Notes: generated from the sequence alone by a model not told the origin. A stretch of DNA of 64,000 nucleotides from Cordylochernes scorpioides (GCA_030710605.1 CP092871.1:68964377-69028376), one strand, 5' to 3'. Counted from the first letter of the stretch, positions 41,341-50,740 are shown. Translations and numbers: made by a program.

Positions 41341-43977
41341 CTAAGTGTCAGGGCCGGGTCGTCGGAATCGGGGATTGATATCTCCTTTATTTTGTAGAAT
41401 ATCTTGTATGGTTGTATTATTTGAGTTTTGCATTTGAAGGTATAATTTCTTAACGGAAGTTTGGTACATATCTTCTAGATCGGGTTGGTTTAAGTCCTCC
41501 TTCAGTATCTTGTTTGATAGGTTGAATGGAGCTCCTATACTTGTCCGAAGGCAGATTCTCATGAATGCGTTTATCCTATTTTTGTCTGTGGCTGTAATAT
41601 ATTTGCACCAAACTGGGAGTGCGTATGTTACTATCGGGAGGATACAACTTCTGTATAGAGTAAACTTTTGTTTTGTAGTCAATTTGCTTCTATAGTTGAA
41701 CAGGCTTGATAATGTTATTTTGGCGATTTTTGCTTTCTTTATGATATTTTTGACATGCATGTTGAATTTCAACTTGGAGTCTAAGGTAACTCCAAGATAT
41801 TTAACGCTGTCAGTCCAGTTAATAGGGCTCTGGTTTACCTTCAGGATGGATTGTGGCTTGAATTTTTTATTGTCTAGTGGAGGAAAAATTATTGCCTGAG
41901 ACTTTTTTGGGTTGATGTCTAATTTCCAATCATTGCACCATTTGGTTATACTGTTTATGTAATTTTGGAGTTGTGTAGTTATTATTCCTATTGATTTGGA
42001 GTTTGATAAAATTGCTGCGTCATCTGCAAAAAGTTTTATTTGACATTTTGGATGTGGAGGGAAATCGTTGATGTAGATGTTGAATAGGTAGGGTCCAAGG
42101 ATAGATCCTTGAGGGACTCCAATCTGGGTTGGTTTTGCCGTGGTTATATAATTCCCTTGCTTAATTGAAAAGGTTCTGTCCTGGAGATAGTTTTTCAAGA
42201 ATTTGATGGAATCCCTTGGAAATTGATTTTTTGTTATTTTTGCTATCAAGCCATCATGCCATACTCTATCAAAGGCTTTGGTAAAGTCTAGAAAAACAGC
42301 ACCTACTGCCTCCTTGTGGGACTTTCTTATTTGGATGTAGTCTATTACTGTGATTAGCTGGTGGGTTGTGGAGTGTCCTTTTCTGAATCCAAATTGTTGA
42401 GGAATGATAAAGTTAATAGAATCCATGTATGACTGCAATCTGCGAAGAACGATTCTCTCGTATACCTTACCGATGGTAGAGAGAAGGTTGATTGGTCTGA
42501 GATCTTCAGGTGATTTGACAGGTGATTTTTTTGGAATGGTTATGATAATGGCATGTTTCCATGTCTTCGGGAAGTAGCACAAGTGTAATGCAGCATTGAA
42601 GATCCCAGCGAGGAAAACTATCCATTTGATGGGGAGGTTTTTAGTCATTTGCGGCGTAATATTGTCGTGGCCTGGAGCTTTGTGATTACCTAGGTTTTTA
42701 ATCACTTCCTTGACTTCATTTGGCGTTGTCATTGATAGTATATTCTCTTGGGGATGATGGCAAGTGTTATCTGTTAGGTACAACGGAGCCTCATCCTCCG
42801 CCTTGGAAAAGTGTTTGGAAAAATGCTCTGAAAGATCATTTCCAATTTCTTTGTCGGTCATCAAGGTTTTTCCATTTGCGTTTAAACTAGTGAGTTTGTC
42901 AGTTTTTTTCCTAATGGGTTTTGTTTTTTTCCAGAAGTCTGTTGGGCTCGATTCAAGTTTGCTTAAAAAACTATTCCAATTTTCAGATTTCTCTGCTTCA
43001 AGGGCTTGATTTACCTTTCCTTGAAGATTGAGGTAAGTAGCCCTATGAGCTGGATCCCAGGTTGATTGCCATCTTTTCCTAGCTTTATTTTTCTCCCTTA
43101 TTAAGGCTTTGGTTTTTGGGTTCTTTATTGATTTGGAAGATGAAACTATGGTGTTTTTCGAGTAGCTATTATTAATTTTTTCGTTTAAAATTCCAACTGC
43201 TGAATCAATGTCTACTTCAGTTTTCAAGGGGAGTCTGGGGGGCGTAGTGGAGATTAGATCTTGTTGAAAATGAACCCAATTAGTTACTCGGCTGAGCTGG
43301 GTTGTGAATTCATCCTTTGGGCAATTCAATTCAAAGATTACAGGGAGATGGTCAGATGATAAATCGTCGGTGGTTCTGGCCTTTGGGGTCCAGGGAATGT
43401 TTTTAAGTACAGCGAAGTCAAGGAAATCGGGATTGCCGAGTGGGCTGTAATGCGTGGGTGACGAAGGTGCGACAATGTCGAGGCTTTCTCTTTCAGAGAA
43501 ATTGTGCAGCACGATTCCACTGTTATTTGAAGTCCTTGATCCCCAAAGAGGGTGTTTGGAGTTCCAGTCTCCTGCAACGATTATTGAGTGGTTGTGTTTT
43601 ATCAGTTGGTTCAAATCTTCTTCCAATAATGGTGCATCAGGCTTCTTATAAATTGCTGTGATTTGCAAGAGGGTTTTTCCATCTGGTTTTATCAAAATTG
43701 AAGTATTTTCCAAGTTTAAAGTATGAATCAGCATATTTTTATATTTAAAAAAGGATTTTAAAATAATGGCTGTTCCCCCACCCTTTCCTGTAATTCGATC
43801 AGTTCTAATGGTTTGATAGTTCCTGAACTTTAGATCAATTGAGGGTTTAAGGTGAGTTTCACTGAGCAGAGCAATGTCAATTGAGTTATCTTCTAAAAAG
43901 TGCAATAATTCTTCTTTCTTTGGTCTGATTCCGTTACAATTCCAAGCAATAATTTTAAAAGGTAATTTGCAATTCAT
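41341..43977 (-). CDS. LINE ORF2: endonuclease and reverse transcriptase (Jockey clade)
   Basis: 878 codons, ATG at 43977, overlapping the ORF1 stop as ATGA, which suggests termination-reinitiation. The APE-type endonuclease occupies about residues 8-215: WNCNGIR (12-18), SETH (39-42), GDWNSKH (136-142), SSDHLPV (207-213). Reverse transcriptase runs from about 470 to 720: LRPINLLS (493-500), FLDFTKAFDRVWH (562-574), GVPQGSILGP (620-629) and catalytic FADD (650-653). There is no RNase H, as usual for Jockey. The length is normal for the clade. It would nick target DNA and prime cDNA from its own RNA in the nucleus. No internal stops or frameshifts. Confidence 0.93.
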   Translation of the reverse strand: MNCKLPFKIIAWNCNGIRPKKEELLHFLEDNSIDIALLSETHLKPSIDLKFRNYQTIRTDRITGKGGGTAIILKSFFKYKNMLIHTLNLENTSILIKPDGKTLLQITAIYKKPDAPLLEEDLNQLIKHNHSIIVAGDWNSKHPLWGSRTSNNSGIVLHNFSERESLDIVAPSSPTHYSPLGNPDFLDFAVLKNIPWTPKARTTDDLSSDHLPVIFELNCPKDEFTTQLSRVTNWVHFQQDLISTTPPRLPLKTEVDIDSAVGILNEKINNSYSKNTIVSSSKSIKNPKTKALIREKNKARKRWQSTWDPAHRATYLNLQGKVNQALEAEKSENWNSFLSKLESSPTDFWKKTKPIRKKTDKLTSLNANGKTLMTDKEIGNDLSEHFSKHFSKAEDEAPLYLTDNTCHHPQENILSMTTPNEVKEVIKNLGNHKAPGHDNITPQMTKNLPIKWIVFLAGIFNAALHLCYFPKTWKHAIIITIPKKSPVKSPEDLRPINLLSTIGKVYERIVLRRLQSYMDSINFIIPQQFGFRKGHSTTHQLITVIDYIQIRKSHKEAVGAVFLDFTKAFDRVWHDGLIAKITKNQFPRDSIKFLKNYLQDRTFSIKQGNYITTAKPTQIGVPQGSILGPYLFNIYINDFPPHPKCQIKLFADDAAILSNSKSIGIITTQLQNYINSITKWCNDWKLDINPKKSQAIIFPPLDNKKFKPQSILKVNQSPINWTDSVKYLGVTLDSKLKFNMHVKNIIKKAKIAKITLSSLFNYRSKLTTKQKFTLYRSCILPIVTYALPVWCKYITATDKNRINAFMRICLRTSIGAPFNLSNKILKEDLNQPDLEDMYQTSVKKLYLQMQNSNNTTIQDILQNKGDINPRFRRPGPDT

Positions 43978-45170
43978 TGTAGGTATGTTTTGATTACTTG
44001 CATCAATTTTTCACACAGGTCCTTAGTTTCAGAACGAGAAGTCTTTCTTGTCACAACCTCAGCATTGCTTTGGTTTTGTTGTTCTACAATTTTCGGCAGT
44101 GTTTCAGATCTTTTTGAAATCGGAAGTGGGTTGTTAGGTATGTACTGACCAGGGTATCTTGGCTGTTGCTGATGTACTCTTGGAAACTTAGGGCATCCGC
44201 GGTAATTGGCTGTGTGCGCTTCCTCGCAGTTTGCACACTTTGGGGGAAGTTGTCTTGACTTTCTTGGGCAGTCCTTCGAATGGTGCTCCTCGGCACACTT
44301 GACGCATTTTGGTTTCAGGAAGCAGTTTAGTTGACCGTGCCCGAAACCCTGGCAGTTGAAGCATTGAGTCACACGGTTTGTTGTTCTGAAAGATTCTACT
44401 GCAATTTTCTGATAGAGAAGTTCAGTTATTCCGTAAATTTTCTTGTTTTGTTCATTTTTCGGTAATTCTACCAGTACTAAATTCATTGGCCTTTTAGTTG
44501 ATTGTCTATGAAGTCTCTTCACAGAGGTCTCAGTAAAGCCCATTGTTGCAAGTTCTATTGCTATATCTTCAGTCTTGTAGGCTGTTGTCACGCCCTTTAA
44601 TACTACTTTGAGCGGTTTTTCTTCTTGGAGTCTATAAGAGTAGCCGCCATTGTTTTTTTGAACATATTCCCTGATTTTTTTGAAGTCTGAAATATTTTTG
44701 GCCTTGATAATGTGCTTATTTCCTGAGATCGTGCATTGGAATTTATCTGTGCACAGGTCTTTCAGCTCTTGGCAGAGCAACTTCCAGTCTGTTACATTTT
44801 CTGCTATCACAGGTGGTATTCTTGGCTTTTTTGCATGTGTGACTTTTGTCCAAGGACCATCTTCATCAATATCTTCTTCGTTAACCTGGGATGGGGTAGC
44901 TGCGGACGTTTCTTGAGGGACTTCAGTTACCTCGTTCATGGAGACATCGTTTTCATTATGCTGTGAGCCAACTTCCATTCTCGGTGTCTTATGGCTACGT
45001 GATGTTGAATCTGATAGAGATTCGTGAGTTCGTTTCTTTGTTGAAAGAGTTTCTTCTACTTTGTACTCGATGCCACATCTTTCAAGAATTTTTAAAAGTA
45101 TGTTGGTTTCGATTATACTGACCTTTTCGCCAGCTGGGCCGATCGTTGATTTGATTACAATAGGCTGCAT
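43974..45170 (-). CDS. LINE ORF1: gag-like RNA-binding protein
   Basis: 398 codons from ATG at 45170, 72 bp after the element's 5' end. The N-terminus is acidic and polar (residues 40-120). A predicted RRM/PRE_C2HC-type fold covers about 185-255 (KPLKVVLKGV to ...YQKIAVESF). Three zinc knuckles follow: CFNC..FGH....C (270-283), CVKC...H....C (289-301) and CANC...H.....GC (312-326). This arrangement is the standard Jockey ORF1. It should package the element RNA into a particle and escort it. The stop codon overlaps the ORF2 start. Confidence 0.9.
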   Translation of the reverse strand: MQPIVIKSTIGPAGEKVSIIETNILLKILERCGIEYKVEETLSTKKRTHESLSDSTSRSHKTPRMEVGSQHNENDVSMNEVTEVPQETSAATPSQVNEEDIDEDGPWTKVTHAKKPRIPPVIAENVTDWKLLCQELKDLCTDKFQCTISGNKHIIKAKNISDFKKIREYVQKNNGGYSYRLQEEKPLKVVLKGVTTAYKTEDIAIELATMGFTETSVKRLHRQSTKRPMNLVLVELPKNEQNKKIYGITELLYQKIAVESFRTTNRVTQCFNCQGFGHGQLNCFLKPKCVKCAEEHHSKDCPRKSRQLPPKCANCEEAHTANYRGCPKFPRVHQQQPRYPGQYIPNNPLPISKRSETLPKIVEQQNQSNAEVVTRKTSRSETKDLCEKLMQVIKTYLQ

Positions 45171-45343
45171 ATTTTTCCTGAAAAAATTAGCGCCTTCCTC
45201 AATTATTTATATTTACAAACTTATTTCCTATTATCCAACACTGAACTAAAAACATGAATATATCGTGCTATATATTGATGACATCATACAACAACAACCA
45301 AGTCCTTGGTCAAAACCATATATACATATTATATATTACAATT

Positions 45344-45388
45344 TTCTCAACGTTTCAACAAAAGTCTTTTGTCTTCGTCAGGAGAAAT
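45344..45388 (-). ncRNA. hammerhead ribozyme motif (PLE-type 2)
   Basis: Minus strand: TTTCTC, CTGACGA, AGACAAAAGACTTTTGTT stem II, GAAAC, GTT, GAGAAA. Stem I is intact. It belongs to a type-2 tail at about 45340-45620 on the minus strand, including GCATTTGACAAGGCG and GCACGAGTCAAAA. Confidence 0.55.
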
Positions 45389-45629
45389 AAATAAAAATAA
45401 AGCATTTGACAAGGCGTTAAAATTTGTTCTGAGGTTGCAAGGGTGTTCTCACGTGATTTTTCGAATTAAGTATAACGTCTAAAGCACGAGTCAAAAACAA
45501 ATATTAAACTCGTCAAAGACTATGAGATTGGAAATAAATAAATACATAATAATAAAATAATAATCCAAAAGTTGTCTATTTTTCACATAAATATGAATGC
45601 CGGCCAGGCAACCTCTTGCTGCGGATCCC

Positions 45630-46280
45630 AAATATTAACTTTTCATTTTAAGTTTTAATTTGTTCAATAACTATTCAATTCAAATATTAAATTAAAATAT
45701 TCATCTTATAAATATATAATGCCTCATAAAATATACTTTATCAAAATTATATAAATTAACATTAATAGCACATTATTGTTGTCATAATAATATATATAAT
45801 AAAAATAATTATATATCATTCTAAATATAAATCATATAATATATATCAAACACATATATCTAACATTTTATAATATAGAAATGATTTTTGACCACCAGAA
45901 AAGAAGAAAAAAGACCATCAACATGTAGTATAAAACAATTTAACCCCTTCTGATAATTTATATTAAATAATTGTAATTAAAAGTTGATTTTAAGATAAAT
46001 AATTTATTGTCTGACTCCGCTTAGAATTCCATGCCGCCCACACTCTATCTTCAGGATACTTTTCCTCTATTACTTGGATATATCTATCATATTCTATATC
46101 ACCTATTTGTTTCAGAAAGATGTGAAAACGGCAAAAGAGAGAGATCAGATGGGTACATAAAGAGCCATCTCGATATTACAACTTCTTCTTCTTCTTTCTT
46201 ATCTCCAACCATCATGACGGGGTTAAGTAGAATGTCTTTGTCATTAAGACTGGGAGCACTACTCAATGGCAGGCCGACTT
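45630..46280. other. AT-rich, no gene seen
   Basis: No recognisable gene. Next to it, at 46290-46410, the plus frame WQADLAAKEMAASN resembles the end of a LINE RNase H domain, but too little is present to call it. Confidence 0.4.
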
Positions 46281-46702
46281 AGCTGCAAAAGAAATGGCCG
46301 CCTCTAACATGAGGAACAGACGCCATATGCAGCCGCTCCTAACATGGAGTACAAACGCTGCTCATCCTGCATCCCTGGATTAGGAGCCCTTACATGGTAC
46401 TATCAGCTGGGCCAGCTGAACCCAGGTTTTTTTAGCAAGCTTGTTACTGCTCCCCCTCCTCCTTTTTCATCCGAGCTTGGGACCGGCAAAGGTGGAGTTT
46501 GATCTTACAACTAAATGCTGCCGATGTCATCGCTGTTTATCAAATTGATATATTAACAGAACGTTTGATTATTTCCATAAGTTGGTCAAACGACTTTTCT
46601 CAGAAAGAAAAGCAAACAACGTTTGCATTTGGATTGTTGGTTCTCTTCAATAGCGCAGAATATATCTCAATAAACCAGCAAGCTGGGAAGAAGCATGTTA
46701 CT

Positions 46703-46897
46703 TGTCGCATACCGCGAGATATTTGCATAGTATTGTTTTGTTTTATATATTTTTACATTATGTTTCTTATGAAAGGTTGTTATATTTGCATGTCCGCGAG
46801 AAGCGCGATGTATATATATAGCTAGGAAAAGTAATAAAGTCAGAGTTTTCTTTAGTATGAAATCGTCTCGTGTTAATTCTTGTCGTAGAACACGACA
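46703..46897 (+). repeat. 5' LTR of the kinase element
   Basis: 195 bp, TGTCG...CGACA. It contains TATATATATAGC then AATAAAG about 20 bp later. The ORF ATG at 46857 lies inside the LTR, and another in-frame ATG at 46899 overlaps the primer-binding site. Confidence 0.92.
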
Positions 46898-48638
46898 AAT
46901 GGCGCAGCCGACAGGATCCGCAAGACCTTCCCTGGAAAGCCTCTTAAGGGAGATGGCTGATCAACAAAGCTTAATGATGAGCATTCTTTGTGGAAATAGG
47001 AGAGAAGAATATCTCAGTGAAGAGGATTACTATGAGAGAAAGGAATATCTTAAATATTCAATTGTTGAAGATGAAGAAGAAGAGAAAGAAGAGGCAAATA
47101 TTGAGTCTCTAGAGATTCTTGAAAAGTCTGAAATCAGTACGATGGTGAAGCAGCAACGTTTGATCATGGACTTACTTTCCGAAGTTGAGAAAAAATCCGT
47201 TGAAGCAGATGAAAGTGAAAAGGCTGACGTTGAAAAAAAGTCTGTTGTTGAAGAAAATGAAAAAGCCGAAGTTGAGAAAAATTCAGTTGTAGAAACGGAA
47301 GAAAGTGAAAAAGCCGAAGTTGAGAAAAAATTCGTTGAAGCAGATGAAAGTGAAAGGGCTGAAGTTGAAAAAAATTATGTTGAAGTTGAAGAGGGTGAAA
47401 AAGCCGAAGTTGAGAAAAATTCAGTTATAGAAACTGAAAGTGCAGAGTCTCTTACGAAAGAGGATGTTATTGCTGATATTGATGCAGATAATGCAGGACT
47501 CTGTGATCTTGATGATGCCACTTTCACTCAAGTTGGGGAAAGTCAAAAGTCTCAAGTTGATAAAAAGTCAGTTATAGAAACTGAAAGTGCAGACGATACC
47601 TCTAAACCTTCAGACGATGCCTCTGAGCCTGCAGACGATACCTCTAAGCCTGCAGACGATAACTCTAAGCCTTCAGACGATAACTCTAAGCCTTCAGACG
47701 ATGCCTCTAAGCCTTCAGACGATGCCTCTAAGCCTGCAGACGATAACTCTAAGCCTTCAGACGATAACTCTAAGCCTTCAGACGATAACTCTAAGCCTTC
47801 AGACGAAAAGTCTGCAATTGACGATTCTCAACTTACTAAGGAGTCTGGTACTGGCAAAAAAGAACTTACTAAGGAGTCTGGTACTGGCGAAAAAGAACCT
47901 ACTAAGGAGTCTGGTACTGGCAAAAAAGAACCAAAGCCTGGTACCGGCGAAGAAGCTTTGAGAGAGCTACCTTGTTACGATACTCTATTGGAATCTCTCA
48001 AGAAAGGAATCTATTCGTTTCAAACAAGCGGTGAAAAAAGAAATATGAAATTAGGAATAGGTGATTTCAATAAAGGCAATCACGCAAGACGTCGTTTGTT
48101 AATATTAAAGAAGTTAACACGCTGCCAAAAAGTTTGGATTTATGCTAAAGAATTCAGCCAGATGCAAAAAAGCATGCTTGATAAATATGACATTGATGAT
48201 TTACGAAATGAATTGGCCATCTACAATTCCTTAAGAACCCTAAAAAATGGCCAGGTCAATTTATGTTATCCATATTCCTTTATGCTTGTTAAAGATACTG
48301 AAAAGACGTTTAGGCTTCTCATGAATATCTTTGAAAAAGGAAAACCATGGCCTTACTATTGTGAAGGAGAACGAAAAAATTATTTTGTTTTCCTAATGGA
48401 ATATGGAGGAATAACTCTCGAAACGGCTATCAAATCGAGACTTTCATATGAAAACTTATTAGTATTATTTCGCCAGATTTGTATAATTTTTGCAATTGGT
48501 GAAGAGGAAATTGAACTTTTACATGATGATCTTCATATTAACAATGTTCTAGTTGCAGAAACAGAAGAGAAACTAATCAAATATGAAGTAGCTTCAAAAA
48601 GATTAAAATCCCAACTCTTGGATATATTGCTAAAGTAA
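46857..48638 (+). CDS. Gag-like head, acidic repeats and haspin-like kinase N-part
   Basis: 593 codons. The better start may be the in-frame ATG at 46899 (MAQPTGSARPSLESLLREMA), which reads like the N-terminus of Mag/Gypsy-type Gag. Residues 100-240 are Glu/Lys/Val repeats (EKAEVEKKSV type). Residues 243-318 are DD(N/A/T)SKP(S/A) repeats, and 327-360 TKESGTGKKE repeats. A kinase domain begins about residue 370: Lys in WIYAKEF (431), Glu in NELAIY (452), hinge FLMEYGGITLE (512-522), catalytic loop HDDLHINNVL (556-565) with the catalytic Asp558 and Asn563. LMEYGG.TLE and the D-L-H-x-x-N loop match haspin-type kinases. The frame ends before the DFG motif, which continues in the next frame. Activity is plausible but depends on the frame break. 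Alternative: a viral-type kinase. Confidence 0.85.
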   Translation: MKSSRVNSCRRTRQMAQPTGSARPSLESLLREMADQQSLMMSILCGNRREEYLSEEDYYERKEYLKYSIVEDEEEEKEEANIESLEILEKSEISTMVKQQRLIMDLLSEVEKKSVEADESEKADVEKKSVVEENEKAEVEKNSVVETEESEKAEVEKKFVEADESERAEVEKNYVEVEEGEKAEVEKNSVIETESAESLTKEDVIADIDADNAGLCDLDDATFTQVGESQKSQVDKKSVIETESADDTSKPSDDASEPADDTSKPADDNSKPSDDNSKPSDDASKPSDDASKPADDNSKPSDDNSKPSDDNSKPSDEKSAIDDSQLTKESGTGKKELTKESGTGEKEPTKESGTGKKEPKPGTGEEALRELPCYDTLLESLKKGIYSFQTSGEKRNMKLGIGDFNKGNHARRRLLILKKLTRCQKVWIYAKEFSQMQKSMLDKYDIDDLRNELAIYNSLRTLKNGQVNLCYPYSFMLVKDTEKTFRLLMNIFEKGKPWPYYCEGERKNYFVFLMEYGGITLETAIKSRLSYENLLVLFRQICIIFAIGEEEIELLHDDLHINNVLVAETEEKLIKYEVASKRLKSQLLDILLK

Positions 48639-49654
48639 TCGATTTTGGGAATGCCAGGTGTATTAAGGATATAGATTATAGACAAAGGATGATTAGTGAA
48701 TATGGAAAGAGACCATGTCCAGCTGAGTATTCAGGAGGGAGTCTATTTATGCTGAGTGGACTCTATTTTGAAATGATAAATACGAGTTTGGAACTTCGTG
48801 CAGCACTACCTGAACTGCCAAGATTAACTACATCTCTACAACTGTATGAGGGTTTAATTCAAATCTTAAAAGATTTGGCAATTCTTGAATTCCTGAATGG
48901 TTTTCGTGAAAAGTTAGGTCTTCCTGAAGTTATTGGTCCATCTCAATTTGAATCCATGCTTAGAAATCAAATTCTTGAGGGGCCTTTAAGCAAACTTCTA
49001 ATATGCCTAGCAAAATTTATTGACAATACAGATAACAACTGTTATACTGCTTCTGAAATAATGCGAAGACATTTGGAGACAGTTAATACTACCATTAACG
49101 AAAAGTTAACATTGTTAAGTATCTTTGAATTTGATCTTAAAGATAAGATAATCATTTTTACAGCACTTATTGAAGTAATGATGCAGAAACATGATAGACT
49201 TTGTAAATATGTTAAGAAATCAAGAGATGAGAAAACTAAAGAAGATTTTAGGGTTTATAATCTGTTGAAAACGCCTATTATTCATACAGCTGGTTACTAT
49301 CGTTATCATCTTCCAGGTCTATTTGTTCGATGTGATGTGGAGAACGGAGAAAGTGCTGAATGGAAGTACTATCGACATGATCAAATCTATCCTGAATACT
49401 CGGCTCTTTATGCCAGAAAAGTTGGTAGGCCTAAAAAGATTATTGGGAAAAGAGAAAAGTTGGAAGACCTAGAAAGGTCATTGAACCACCAGGAGTCTCA
49501 TCACGGGAGTGATGAGAGGTCATGGGGGGGGAGTCTGTCGCATACCGCGAGATATTTGCATAGTATTGTTTTGTTTTATATATTTTTACATTATGTTTCT
49601 TATGAAAGGTTGTTATATTTGCATGTCCGCGAGAAGCGCGATGTATATATATAG
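48587..49654 (+). CDS. kinase C-part, second frame of the LTR element
   Basis: The second reading frame is open from 48587 and has its first ATG at 48689. It begins with the missing piece of the kinase: IPTLGYIAKVIDFGNAR, with the metal-binding DFG at 48641-48649. It then goes on for about 300 residues: YGKRPCPAEYSGGSLFMLSG, a mostly helical region, and ARKVGRPKKIIGK (about 49412-49446), an AT-hook-like K-GRPK motif. The last 40 codons lie in the 3' LTR. It overlaps the first frame by about 50 nt. A -1 shift at the run of five A (48596-48600) would link them. Either programmed frameshifting, a mutation, or an assembly error. Confidence 0.75.
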   Translation, partial: SSFKKIKIPTLGYIAKVIDFGNARCIKDIDYRQRMISEYGKRPCPAEYSGGSLFMLSGLYFEMINTSLELRAALPELPRLTTSLQLYEGLIQILKDLAILEFLNGFREKLGLPEVIGPSQFESMLRNQILEGPLSKLLICLAKFIDNTDNNCYTASEIMRRHLETVNTTINEKLTLLSIFEFDLKDKIIIFTALIEVMMQKHDRLCKYVKKSRDEKTKEDFRVYNLLKTPIIHTAGYYRYHLPGLFVRCDVENGESAEWKYYRHDQIYPEYSALYARKVGRPKKIIGKREKLEDLERSLNHQESHHGSDERSWGGSLSHTARYLHSIVLFYIFLHYVSYERLLYLHVREKRDVYI

Positions 49655-49730
49655 CTAGGAAAAGTAATAAAGTCAGAGTTTTCTTTAGTATGAAATCGTC
49701 TCGTGTTAATTCTTGTCGTAGAACACGACA
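49536..49730 (+). repeat. 3' LTR of the kinase element
   Basis: 195 bp, indistinguishable by eye from the 5' LTR. It follows the polypurine tract and a TC dinucleotide, and is followed by the TTACT duplication. Confidence 0.92.
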
Positions 49731-49739
49731 TTACTAAAT

Positions 49740-50420
49740 TATTTATTTGTAAATATCACTTTACAAAAACCTTGTTTTTCCTCATTATCGTGTCAAAAAA
49801 TGCCACTGCCATTTACGAATCAAAAACGATCTTTTTTTCTAATACTCAAAATCAACATACACGAAGAAAAAATCACTAAATTCTCACATATAAATAGTGA
49901 CAGTTTTCCCACATGGTAGTGGAAACAATTTACGAAGTTCTCAATCAAAATTACAATTAATAATTAACCAAGTAAACTTAATAATCAGCGACAAAGAGTT
50001 ACAGGTAACTGAACAAATTTTGGACAAAATTTTCTATCACAAAAACTGGAAAAACTAAACAGAAAAATCGTAATCCCAAGCAACTCACGATAATATATAA
50101 TCCAATTTTTCTTCACTTTCATCATATTTTACATTAGAAAACTATGTATAGAGTTTAAAGAGATCAAAAGTCATGTAAAGGTCAGCTCTGAGGTTCATTC
50201 AACAATTGCTATTGTTGCTATGGGTCGCTTTTTTTTCAATCCAAGTGTCGCCCTTTCTGTGCGGCGGCCATTCGATTGTCCGGGCAAAGTCAATCCATGG
50301 TTCTTAAGAGCATTCGCCCGCCGGAGAAAGCACCCATTGTCCTTTCTTCAGACAGAGTGGCTCAAAAGACAGCATACAGTCGAAATGACAATATTCAGTG
50401 ACAACACATCAAAAACAACA
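49740..50420. other. intergenic with a GC-richer patch
   Basis: 50220-50350 is GC-richer and has a 75-codon plus frame (MGRFFFNPSVALSV...) with no recognised domain. It could be repeat-derived. The rest is AT-rich. Confidence 0.4.
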
Positions 50421-50423
50421 AAA

Positions 50424-50740
50424 GGGGTCGGTGGAAAGATGGTCTAAACCTTTGTTTTTCGACCTCTACGACCCGGGTTCGATTCCCGTATTGGGCACTT
50501 TTTTTCTGATAAAAAAACAAAAAATGCTCCAATGGCTCCCGATTATTGCAAAATTCTAACCCCACCAGCGAGTGCAAGTAACCAAACGAGGCTCTGGCTC
50601 ACTTATAAGTACAAAAGTTGAACTGCTTTTCACATGTGTAGACATGTGGTGCACTTACAGTAAAAGCAGTCGCCTACTTCTACCCACCATATAATTATCA
50701 TGGCCTGTACCACGTGTACTAGAGATAATATATAAAAAAA
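50424..50740 (+). mobile_element. tRNA-derived SINE, family A, copy 2 (complete)
   Basis: Head: GGTCGGTGGAAAGATGGTCT (box A region) and GGGTTCGATTCCCGTATTGG (box B). Body: GCTCCAATGGCTCCCGATTA, CCCACCAGCGAGTGCAAGTA, CACATGTGTAGACATGTGGT. Tail: CCACGTGTACTAGAGATAAT then A-rich. Best preserved of the family in the window. Confidence 0.75.

Larger units (their letters stand above)
41173..45255 (-). mobile_element. full-length Jockey-type LINE with 13-bp target duplication
   Basis: The element spans 41186-45242 (4057 bp) and is flanked on both sides by GAACTAAAAACAT (41173-41185 and 45243-45255). Minus-strand order: 5' UTR of 72 bp, ORF1 (gag-like), ORF2 (endonuclease and RT), 3' UTR of about 140 bp, and an AAATAAATAAATAAAA tail. 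Both frames are open throughout. Intact ends and frames make this a recent insertion and possibly a live source element. Confidence 0.93.
46698..49735 (+). mobile_element. young LTR element carrying a protein kinase (no pol)
   Basis: Two LTRs of 195 bp (46703-46897, 49536-49730), identical by eye, start TGTCG and end CGACA. Target duplication TTACT is at 46698-46702 and 49731-49735. The primer-binding site TGGCGCAGCCGACAGGAT (from 46900) complements the 3' end of a tRNA-Ser-type acceptor. The polypurine tract GGGGGGGGAG lies at 49524-49533. The LTR has a TATA run (46811-46820) and AATAAA (about 46833). The 2638-bp interior encodes no protease, RT, RNase H or integrase. Instead it encodes an acidic repeat protein with a kinase domain in two overlapping frames. 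It must be mobilised in trans. Confidence 0.93.

Noticed and set aside
43338..43661. Overlapping frames on both strands within the LINE ORF2
   Set aside because: Shadows of the 878-codon ORF2, which has all catalytic motifs.
47587..47961. Second frame (QTIPLSLQT repeats) inside the kinase gene
   Set aside because: Alternative frame of the DDNSKPS repeat DNA. It stays open only because the repeat unit is a multiple of three.
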